A stretch of DNA of 8,680 bases from Armatimonadetes bacterium UBA5419 (GTDB lineage: Bacteria; Armatimonadota; UBA10988). Of the stretch, positions 1 through 5,829 are shown one piece after another. How positions within the stretch are numbered: the stretch's first letter is position 1; each line of letters starts with the position of its first letter. The DNA lies in the NCBI GenBank assembly GCA_002409445.1, contig DHNJ01000230.1:1-8680 (forward strand), written 5' to 3'. Below the pieces are notes generated by a model, which worked only from the letters and a program-made list of their open reading frames with translations, did not search any database and was not told where the DNA came from. The translations under genes were made by a program, and so were the position numbers.

Positions 1-316
1 GGCCCGCGGCCGCCGCGGCCTGCACACGGTCGAGCGGCGTCTGCTCCGCCGCCGGCCGCCGCCCGCGGCGGGCCAGGCCAATCAGGATGCTGGTCAGCAG
101 CGCGAAGACCAGTCCGCCCGCGCCGCCCAGCACCCAGCGCCAGCTAGCCACCAAGCCCGGCGCCTCGAGGTCGTAGACCGCCGGCGAGTAGAACAGCGCC
201 AGCGCCTGGGTCACGACCGCGTCGGGCAGGAGCAGCCCGACCGGCACCGCGACCAGGGCGACCAACACGACGAAGACCAACAGCCACCGCATACAGCCCG
301 CCATCAGCTTGCCCAC
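1..316 (-). CDS. Partial two-helix membrane protein, possibly AmaP-like
   Basis: The reading frame is open from about position 316 down to the left edge, so the C-terminus is missing (105 codons seen). The protein has a hydrophobic helix at residues 11-30 (WLLVFVVLVALVAVPVGLLL), a loop of about 30 residues, a second helix near 61-82, and then a basic, Ala-rich cytoplasmic-looking stretch (RRGRRPAAEQTPLDRVQ). I chose the GTG at 316 because GGGGTG lies about 6 bases upstream. ATG at 304 or 292 is also possible. The start is 2 bases after the kinase stop, so the two are probably co-transcribed and translationally coupled. Two N-terminal helices followed by a soluble tail resemble the alkaline-shock membrane anchor AmaP, but that is only a resemblance in layout. 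The tail that would decide it lies outside the window, so treat it as an unknown membrane protein. Confidence 0.6.
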   Translation of the reverse strand, partial: MGKLMAGCMRWLLVFVVLVALVAVPVGLLLPDAVVTQALALFYSPAVYDLEAPGLVASWRWVLGGAGGLVFALLTSILIGLARRGRRPAAEQTPLDRVQAAAAAG

Positions 317-318
317 GC

Positions 319-1854
319 TCACCCCCGATCCGCGAGGCGGTGCATCGTCTCGCGCAGGGCCGGATACAGGGCCACGTAGTCCTGGTAGTACGGCTCGTAG
401 ACCGCGGCCATCTCCGGGTTCGGCTCGATCGTCTTGGTCTCCCGGACCATCGCCCGCGAGGCCGCGACCACATCGGGATAGCAGCCCGCGCCGGCCGCCG
501 CGGCGACGGCCATGCCGAGACAGGCGGCGTCCGGTACATCGGTCAGGTGCAGCGGCACACCGCAGACGTCGGCGTGGATCTGCAGCCAGAGCGCGGACCG
601 CGTGCCACCGCCGCAGGCCCAGATGCCGGTCGACTCCAGCCCGGCGGCGCGCAGGTCCTCCAGGATGTGCCGCGTGCCGTAGGCGGTGCCCTCGTAGATC
701 GCGCGGAAGACGTGCGCGGCGGTGTGCTTGAGGCTCAGGCCGACCACCCCACCCCGCGCCCGCGGGTCGCGCAGCGGCGTCCGGTTGCCCTGGAACCAGT
801 CGAGCAGCACCAACCCCTCGCTCCCCGGCGGCACCGCGGCGGCCTGCTCGTCCAGGACCTCCCAGATCGGCACGCCACGCTCCTGCGCCGTCGCCGCGGC
901 GGCCGCGCCGAACTGGTCGCGGAACCAGGTAACGATCGCCCCCGTCGTCGTCTGGCCACCCTCCATCACCCAGGTCCCGGGCAGCAGCGCGTCCGGGTAC
1001 GGGCCCCAAACATGGCTCTCGAACAGCCCGTCCGCGGCCAGCGCCAGGTGGCAGGTCGAGGTGCCCATGACCAGCGCCATCTGCCCCGGCTCGACCACAC
1101 CCAGCCCGAGCATGCCCGCATACGCGTCGATGCCGCCCTGCGCCACGACGGTGGACTGTGTTAGCCCCAGCGCCTCGGCCGCGTCGGCGGTCAGGTTGCC
1201 TACCGGCGCGCCCATCGGCAGCACTTCGGCCGGCCACTTGCTCTCCAGGTCCTCCAGGCCGACCGCCTCCAGCAGGTCGCTGGGCCAGCCGCCGTCCGGC
1301 GCGGCGTAGTTCCACTTGCAGGTCGCCTGACAGAGCGCCGCCGCCCAGTGGCCGGTCAGGCGGTGCAGCAGCCAGTCCTGGCACTCGATGACCAGGTCGG
1401 CCGCGGCCCAGATCTCGGGCTGCTCCTCCTTCAACCAGAGCGCCTTCGGCAGCATCCACTCGGGCGACTCGACGCCGGAAACGAAGCGCAGGCGCGGGTG
1501 GCCGGTGGCGGTGATGCGCTCGGCCTGCTTGACCGCGCGCACGTCCATCCACAGCAGCGCCCGGCGCAGCGGCTCGCCGTCGGCACGCACGGGGATCACG
1601 GTGCAGCTGGTCGAGTCGAGGGCCAGGCCGACCACCGCCGCCGGCGCCACGCCGGCCTGCGCCACGCTCTCGCGCACGCACTGGCACAGCGCCCGCCACC
1701 AGTCGTCGGGCTCCTGCTCGGCCCAGGAAACGCGGTCGTGGTAGGTCGGATAGGCCTGCACCGCCGCCCCCAGCGGCCGGCCCGCCAGGTCGAAGACCAT
1801 CGCCCGCAAGCTCTGCGTGCCGACATCAACGCCCACAACGTACTGTGCAGCCAT
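319..1854 (-). CDS. FGGY-family carbohydrate kinase (ribulokinase-like)
   Basis: A 511-residue cytoplasmic sugar kinase that would transfer phosphate from ATP to a pentulose or related sugar. Length and layout match the FGGY family, with two ribonuclease-H-like domains. The N-terminal phosphate motif is GVDVGTQS at residues 8-15. SWAEQEPDDWW is at 43-53. GGIDAYAG at 240-247 carries the expected catalytic Asp243. MGTSTCH is at 263-269 and EGGQTTTGA at 298-306. A C-terminal nucleotide-binding CGGGTRS is at 414-420. CKWNY, GNRTPL and the GGQ motif recall the FGGY/D-ribulokinase branch more than glycerol kinase or xylulokinase, so D-ribulose or L-ribulose is the best substrate guess. The ATG at 1854 is chosen because GGGAGG sits 7 bases upstream and family homology begins right after it; a longer in-frame extension to 2217 runs through non-coding repeats. 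No sugar transporter, isomerase or epimerase is adjacent to confirm the substrate. Confidence 0.93.
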   Translation of the reverse strand: MAAQYVVGVDVGTQSLRAMVFDLAGRPLGAAVQAYPTYHDRVSWAEQEPDDWWRALCQCVRESVAQAGVAPAAVVGLALDSTSCTVIPVRADGEPLRRALLWMDVRAVKQAERITATGHPRLRFVSGVESPEWMLPKALWLKEEQPEIWAAADLVIECQDWLLHRLTGHWAAALCQATCKWNYAAPDGGWPSDLLEAVGLEDLESKWPAEVLPMGAPVGNLTADAAEALGLTQSTVVAQGGIDAYAGMLGLGVVEPGQMALVMGTSTCHLALAADGLFESHVWGPYPDALLPGTWVMEGGQTTTGAIVTWFRDQFGAAAAATAQERGVPIWEVLDEQAAAVPPGSEGLVLLDWFQGNRTPLRDPRARGGVVGLSLKHTAAHVFRAIYEGTAYGTRHILEDLRAAGLESTGIWACGGGTRSALWLQIHADVCGVPLHLTDVPDAACLGMAVAAAAGAGCYPDVVAASRAMVRETKTIEPNPEMAAVYEPYYQDYVALYPALRETMHRLADRG

Positions 1855-1877
1855 GGCCTCGCCTCCCACTGCCGCGG

Positions 1878-1886
1878 AGTATAGCA
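1878..1886 (-). promoter_or_regulatory. Extended -10 promoter for the sugar kinase
   Basis: On the minus strand TGCTATACT reads as an extended -10 element (TGn plus TATACT, 5 of 6 matches to TATAAT). No good -35 box lies 17-19 bases upstream, which is usual for extended -10 promoters. The predicted transcript would begin near 1871, giving a leader of about 17 bases that still contains the GGGAGG ribosome site at 1862-1867. Confidence 0.45.
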
Positions 1887-1984
1887 GCGGCGCCCCAGCC
1901 CTGCTAGCCGATCGCCCGCCATCCAGTGCCGAGTCTAGGTGGGCGGGTACCCAGGACAGCTTCACCCGACCCCGGCGGCCCCGG

Positions 1985-2025
1985 CCTAACTGGGACCGCG
2001 GACACTCTTGTCCGCAGCGAACGTG
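1985..2025. repeat. Hairpin repeat, copy 1
   Basis: The unit reads CCTAACTGGGACC, then GCGGACA, CTCT, TGTCCGC, then AGCGAACGTG. The central part is a perfect 7-bp inverted repeat (1998-2004 with 2009-2015) around a 4-base loop. The same unit recurs 89 bp downstream in the same orientation. The size, palindromic core and intergenic position are those of a REP-like or short hairpin repeat. Confidence 0.75.
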
Positions 2026-2073
2026 CCTGCACGGCCAACCTTCGCTTTCGAGACCCGCTCCGCCAAGGACCAC

Positions 2074-2113
2074 CCTAACTGGGACCGCGGACGTTCCTGT
2101 CCGCAGCAACGTG
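2074..2113. repeat. Hairpin repeat, copy 2
   Basis: This is a direct repeat of the unit at 1985. Both start CCTAACTGGGACCGCGGAC, share TGTCCGCAGC, and end AACGTG. They differ in the loop (GTTCC against ACTCT) and by one base missing near the right end. The stem is GCGGAC at 2087-2092 with GTCCGC at 2099-2104. Here the inner pair is only a G-T wobble, so the stem is conserved while the loop varies, as expected if the hairpin matters. Confidence 0.75.
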
Positions 2114-2257
2114 GGTACTCGATCCCGTCCAGCCGGATCGGCACACCCAAGAGGGACCGCTGGCGCCTCGACGGCACTGTTGTTACGTGCTCCGGCCCCC
2201 TGTCGCCGCCACATCAAGACAACTCAGGCGCAGGCGGCCAGGGCACGCCACCTCAAT

Positions 2258-2274
2258 GCCGGCCGTCCGCCGGC
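2258..2274 (-). terminator. GC-rich hairpin after the PQQ propeller gene, possible terminator
   Basis: GCCGGC at 2258-2263 and GCCGGC at 2269-2274 form a perfect 6-bp inverted repeat with a 5-base loop, starting 1 base past the propeller stop codon on the minus strand. It could end or stabilise that transcript. No T-run follows on the minus strand, so it is not a typical intrinsic terminator and could be chance in such GC-rich DNA. Confidence 0.3.
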
Positions 2275-2275
2275 G

Positions 2276-3643
2276 CTACGCTGGGGGCTCGACCGGTGCC
2301 GGCTCGACCGGTGCGGGCTCCGCCGGGGGTTCGACAGGTTCCGGCTCAGCGACCGGCTCCGTCGGCTCCGCAGGTTCCTCAACCGCCGGTTCCTCGACCG
2401 CCGGCTCCTCCTCAGCCGCCGGCTCCTCTTCGGCCGCCGGCTCGGGCCATGCTTCCGCCGGCAGGCTATGGCCCGCGCGGTTCGGGCCGCCGCCGGGCAA
2501 CGGCCAGTCGCTCGCACCCGTTGCCTCGACCAGGTTGAACGCGCAGAGCACGCCACCGCTCCCGGCGACATACACGCGGCCGTCGATCAAGCACGGCTCG
2601 CCGACCAGCGAGACGAGCGCGCCCTCGGCATTGCGGCCTTCGGTCAGCAGCGTCTCCTGGTTCGCGTCGAACGGCACGGCCGCCAGCCGCCCGTCGCCGG
2701 TCGTGACGAAGACGCGGCCGTAGCCGACCGTCGGGCTCGACAGCGGCCCCGGCCCGTTCGCCTGCCAGCCGATCTCGCCCGTGGCCGTGTCCAGCGCGGT
2801 CAGTTGACCCGTCGAGGCGCTGTAGATCGCCCACGGCCCCGCCAGCGCCGGATGCGGCGACAGCGTCGCGGGCGCCAGCTGGTTCACCCACACCTCGTCG
2901 CCCGTCTCCGCGTCGTAGCCGTGGATCGTCCCGTCGGCCAGCGCCGCGATCACGACGCCGGCGCTGACCAGCAGGTCGCTAGACGGCACGGTCGGCAGCT
3001 CGGTGGCCCAGGCTTCGTCGCCCGTCGCCAGGTCCAGCGCGGTCAGCCGTCCCGCCCCCGCGGCGAACGCGCGCTCGGTGTCGACGCCCAAGCCGACCGT
3101 GACCGTCACCGGCAACTCAACCGTCCAGAGCGCCTCCAGGCTGCGGCTGATCGCCTCGACCCGCGGCCCGGAGGACAGCAGGACCAGGTCGCCCAGGATG
3201 ACCGGGCCAACCAGGCCGCCCTCGGCCGCCGGCCAGCGGCGCGGAGTGTTCTCCAGGCCGCGCCGGCTGAGGAACCAGAAGGTGCAGCCGCCAGCCGCCT
3301 CGGCCCCCACGGCCAGCCCGCCAACCAGCGCCGGCAGGCCAACCAGCCCGCTCTGCGCCGTCAGCCGCCGCCGCGCGTAGCCGTCGAGCGAGAGCAGCGA
3401 GAGATCGCCCAACCGCGGCGCGGTCGCCGCACCGCGCGGCCCGCCGACCAGTAGCTCAGGCCCGCGGTCGCCGTCCAGGCCTATGACCGTGGCCTGCTCC
3501 GAGAAGCCCGAGAGGCTCCAGGCTGCCTCGAATCCACTCACGTGTCCCGCCAGCTCCGCCGGCACCTCGGCCGCGCGGGCGGGCCAGGCGAGCAGCAGCG
3601 CGAGCAAGCAGGTGGACCAGGCAGGCAGCTTCATAGGGGTCAT
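2276..3643 (-). CDS. Exported PQQ-like beta-propeller repeat protein with Pro/Glu-rich tail
   Basis: A 455-residue protein with an N-terminal Sec signal (basic start, LLALLLAWPARA core, probable cleavage after ARA near residue 24). The body carries repeats of the PQQ/quinoprotein propeller type: LDLATGDEAWATEL at 203-216, YDAETGDEVWVNQL at 243-256 and LDTATGEIGWQ at 284-294. LDGDRGPELLVGG at 56-68 resembles an FG-GAP-type strand. The propeller closes with DWPLPGGGPNRAGHS near 379-393, a common last-blade motif. Residues 399-455 are almost only Pro, Glu, Ala and Val, probably an extended surface or wall-spanning tail. I see no catalytic quinoprotein residues or cytochrome motif, so it is likelier a binding or scaffold propeller than a dehydrogenase. 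ATG 3634 (MKLPAW) is an alternative start; neither has a strong ribosome site. It may be co-transcribed with the kinase, but the 421-base gap argues against that. Confidence 0.85.
   Translation of the reverse strand: MTPMKLPAWSTCLLALLLAWPARAAEVPAELAGHVSGFEAAWSLSGFSEQATVIGLDGDRGPELLVGGPRGAATAPRLGDLSLLSLDGYARRRLTAQSGLVGLPALVGGLAVGAEAAGGCTFWFLSRRGLENTPRRWPAAEGGLVGPVILGDLVLLSSGPRVEAISRSLEALWTVELPVTVTVGLGVDTERAFAAGAGRLTALDLATGDEAWATELPTVPSSDLLVSAGVVIAALADGTIHGYDAETGDEVWVNQLAPATLSPHPALAGPWAIYSASTGQLTALDTATGEIGWQANGPGPLSSPTVGYGRVFVTTGDGRLAAVPFDANQETLLTEGRNAEGALVSLVGEPCLIDGRVYVAGSGGVLCAFNLVEATGASDWPLPGGGPNRAGHSLPAEAWPEPAAEEEPAAEEEPAVEEPAVEEPAEPTEPVAEPEPVEPPAEPAPVEPAPVEPPA
2286..2450. repeat. 15- and 18-bp tandem repeats coding the Pro/Glu-rich tail
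   Basis: Inside the propeller gene the DNA is internally repetitive. Two near-identical 15-bp units (GGCTCGACCGGTGCC type) lie at 2286-2315, and two 18-bp units (GCCGGCTCCTCCTCAGCC type) lie at 2400-2435 with a partial third. All keep the reading frame, so copy changes would lengthen or shorten the tail in steps of 5 or 6 residues. Confidence 0.7.
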
Positions 3644-3700
3644 GGTACCAAATCAGTGGCATGGGGGAAGGATTCCCGATCACGCGTCTCCACCGCGCGC

Positions 3701-3706
3701 TAGAAT
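3701..3706 (+). promoter_or_regulatory. Possible -10 box for the LVIVD lipoprotein gene
   Basis: TAGAAT (5 of 6 matches to TATAAT) lies 63 bases before the start codon at 3770, in the 126-base gap between two divergent genes. The bases 17-18 upstream (GATCAC) are a poor -35 box. A perfect TTGACA at 3709-3714 lies downstream but has no -10 partner at 16-19 bases. The call rests on the -10 match only. Confidence 0.25.
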
Positions 3707-3769
3707 AGTTGACAGTGACAAGAGCAGCGCTCGCCGCGTCGTTAGACTCGGCGGGAAGCGAGGATCGCT

Positions 3770-5110
3770 ATGCATCTGCGAGTTTGGGCCGCACTAAGCC
3801 TGGCCCTGGTCCTATTGATTGGCTGCGGCGGCGGGCAGACGAACCTGCAGGAACCCAACGTCGACCGTACCGTGACCGACGATACCGCTCTACCCCAACC
3901 GACGATGAGCGCTGCTGCCGCCCAGGCCGCCGCGACCACCGTGCGCGACCTCGCGCGCGTCGGCGACACGCTATACGTCTTGACCGACACCGGCTTGGTC
4001 ATCGAGTCGACCGCCCCGGCCGCGCCGGCGCCCGCGCCGACCGAAGCCACGCCGAGCGGCACCGACACGCAGACCACCCCCGAGCCCGTGCCGGCCACCG
4101 CGGCCGCGCCCACGCGCACCGCCCAGACCGTGCAGATCGGCGAGGGCGCCAGGCGACTGCTGGTCAACGGCGCCCGCGCCTACCTCGTCGCCGGCACCAA
4201 CGGCTTGCGCATCGTCGACCTCACCCCGGTCGGTCAGGCGGCCCTCGCCGGCACCTACGCGCCGGAGTCCGGGCAGGTCGAGCTGGCCGCCGTCGAGGGT
4301 GGGCTCGCGCTCGTCGGGCTGGGCCGCGCGGGCCTGGCGGTGGTCGATGTGGCCACGCCGCGCAGCCCGACCGAGGCCAAGCTGCTGCCGGACCTGCGCA
4401 ACATCACCGACCTCGCCATCGGCGGGCGCTGGGGCTATGTCCTGGGCGAAGAGCTGACCGTGCTCGACCTGAGCCAGCCGGCCGAGGCCCGCGTGGCGAC
4501 CATCTTTGACCTGGAGGACCGCGGCCAGGCCCTCGCCCTGGACGGCGACCGCCTGCTAGTCGTCGGCGCGACGAGCTACCAGCTGCTCGACGTCAGCCGG
4601 CCCGAGGAGCCGCGCCGCGTCGCCCGCCAGACCACCGACGAGGCCGCCGCGGCCGTCGCGCCGCCTACTGGCCAGGAGATTGCCCGTGGCGACAGCGCGA
4701 CCCGCGCGCAGCTCGCGGGCAACCTCGGCGCCGTGCTGCGCGACGGGCGCGTGATCCTCTTCGAGGCCGCCGACGCCCTGCGCGCGACGCTGAGCATGGA
4801 CGCACTGGGCGCGGCGACGGGTGTGCTGCTGACCGCTGGCGCGCCGCAGTTGCTGACCGCGACCGGTGAGCTGGTGGACATCGCCCTGGCCGACGGCCAC
4901 GCGACCGAGGTTGCGCGCCGAGGCTTACTCGGTGCCGCCACCGGCGCCGCCACGGTGGCGGATCCGCCGCCCGGCGCGACCGGCCTGGCGCCAACCATGG
5001 ATACCGCGCCAGCGCTAACGACGACCCCGGAGACCGCTCCCGTCGGCCAGCCAAGCGAGGGCCCCGTAGCCCCGCAGCTGCCCGCGGCCGAGCCCACGCC
5101 GAGCGACTAG
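3770..5110 (+). CDS. LVIVD-repeat beta-propeller lipoprotein
   Basis: A 446-residue lipoprotein. The N-terminus has a hydrophobic core ending in the lipobox LLIGC, with Cys19 as the expected lipid-modified residue, followed by GGG. The body shows LVIVD-type propeller blades: GARAYLVAGTNGLRIVDL at 134-151, LALVGLGRAGLAVVDVATP at 179-197, WGYVLGEELTVLDLSQP at 221-237 and LLVVGATSYQLLDVSRP at 262-278. A weaker first strand (LYVLTDTGLVIES, 68-80) is separated from the rest by a Pro/Ala/Thr linker at 81-120. Residues 397-446 form a second Pro/Thr/Ala-rich tail. GAGGA 5 bases before the ATG supports this start. LVIVD proteins are surface or periplasmic propellers of mostly unknown role, presumably binding rather than catalysis. 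The gene is convergent with rph, with their stop codons overlapping in a CTAG. Confidence 0.85.
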   Translation: MHLRVWAALSLALVLLIGCGGGQTNLQEPNVDRTVTDDTALPQPTMSAAAAQAAATTVRDLARVGDTLYVLTDTGLVIESTAPAAPAPAPTEATPSGTDTQTTPEPVPATAAAPTRTAQTVQIGEGARRLLVNGARAYLVAGTNGLRIVDLTPVGQAALAGTYAPESGQVELAAVEGGLALVGLGRAGLAVVDVATPRSPTEAKLLPDLRNITDLAIGGRWGYVLGEELTVLDLSQPAEARVATIFDLEDRGQALALDGDRLLVVGATSYQLLDVSRPEEPRRVARQTTDEAAAAVAPPTGQEIARGDSATRAQLAGNLGAVLRDGRVILFEAADALRATLSMDALGAATGVLLTAGAPQLLTATGELVDIALADGHATEVARRGLLGAATGAATVADPPPGATGLAPTMDTAPALTTTPETAPVGQPSEGPVAPQLPAAEPTPSD

Positions 5111-5829
5111 TCCGCCACCAAGCAGGCCTTCTGCTCAGCAGTCAGAGCATCGATGCCCAGGGCCGCCAAGTCGAGGATTTCCTCCAACCGGTTGCGGCTG
5201 AACGGCCGTTCTTCGCCCGTGCCCTGGAGTTCAATCAGCATATTGCTGCCGGTCATCACCACGTTGAAGTCCACGTCGGCGCGGCTGTCCTCGGCGTAGT
5301 CCAGGTCGAGCAGCGCCTCGTTGCCGACCAAGCCCACGCTCACCGCGGCGACCACGTCGCGCAGTGGGTTCGACTTGATCGCCTTCTGCTCCAGCAGCCA
5401 GTTGCACGCCTCGGCCAGGGCCACCCAGGCGCCGGTGATCGCCGCGGTGCGTGTGCCGCCGTCCGCCTGCATCACGTCACAGTCGATGGTCACCGTGCGC
5501 GGCCCGAGCTTGGCGAAGTCGACCACGCTGCGCAACGAGCGGCCGATGAGCCGGCTAATCTCCAGCCCGCGCGAGTCCGGCCGGCTGCCCGGGCCCGTCC
5601 GCCCGCGGCGTTCGCTCGTCGCGCGCGGCAGCATCGCGTATTCCGCGGTTACCCAGCCAAGGTAGGTGTCACGCCGGAAGCGCGGCTGGAACTCCTCGAC
5701 CGAAGCGGTACACAGCACGACAGTATCGCCAAACTCCACCTGGCAGGAGCCCTCGGCCCACTTATTGAATCCCGGGCTCAGGATCACTGGGCGCAACTCG
5801 TTCGGTTTCCGGTCGTTCGCTCGGCTCAT
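5107..5829 (-). CDS. rph: Ribonuclease PH
   Basis: A complete 240-residue RNase PH, the phosphate-dependent 3' exoribonuclease that trims tRNA 3' ends and other stable RNAs. Length matches the family (about 240). Hallmarks are visible: ELRPVILSPGF at 11-21, WAEGSCQVEFGDTVVLC at 24-40, GWVTAEYAMLPRAT at 58-71, ISRLIGRSLRSVVD at 91-104, and the core IDCDVMQADGGTRTAAITGA at 115-134 with the phosphate-binding Thr126-Arg127. KSNPLRD is at 152-158. The acidic active-site region LDLDYAEDSRADVD is at 174-187, followed by ELQGTGEERPFSR at 200-212. The start is fixed by family alignment and by AAAGAGG about 6 bases upstream. That places the start 68 bp inside the upstream propeller gene, so rph is probably read from the same transcript. 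No NTP-pyrophosphatase domain is fused at the C-terminus. Confidence 0.97.
   Translation of the reverse strand: MSRANDRKPNELRPVILSPGFNKWAEGSCQVEFGDTVVLCTASVEEFQPRFRRDTYLGWVTAEYAMLPRATSERRGRTGPGSRPDSRGLEISRLIGRSLRSVVDFAKLGPRTVTIDCDVMQADGGTRTAAITGAWVALAEACNWLLEQKAIKSNPLRDVVAAVSVGLVGNEALLDLDYAEDSRADVDFNVVMTGSNMLIELQGTGEERPFSRNRLEEILDLAALGIDALTAEQKACLVAD

Larger units (their letters stand above)
1855..2275. other. Non-coding gap with hairpin repeats
   Basis: This 421-base gap lies between two minus-strand genes. It holds the kinase promoter and ribosome site at its left end, two copies of a 40-41 bp hairpin repeat in the middle, and a GC-rich inverted repeat beside the stop of the propeller gene at its right end. 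Several open frames cross it on both strands, but none has a ribosome site or a protein-like composition. Their translations repeat themselves (CGQECPRSQLG and CGQERPRSQLG) only because the DNA repeats. I see no gene here. Confidence 0.7.

Noticed and set aside
2151..2193. Possible third copy of the hairpin repeat (GGGACCGC and later ACGTG)
   Set aside because: Only about 8 bases plus a short end match, and the GCGGAC/GTCCGC stem is absent.
1855..2217. In-frame N-terminal extension of the sugar kinase by about 120 residues
   Set aside because: It runs through the hairpin repeats and the promoter, has no family homology, and the ATG at 1854 has a strong ribosome site.
1817..3454. Long plus-strand open frame opposite the propeller gene
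   Set aside because: Arg/Pro/Gln-rich translation typical of an antisense frame in GC-rich DNA; the minus strand gives a clear propeller protein with signal peptide.
3709..3748. TTGACA with TAGACT as a promoter for the lipoprotein gene
   Set aside because: The spacer would be 28 bases, far outside the 16-19 range.
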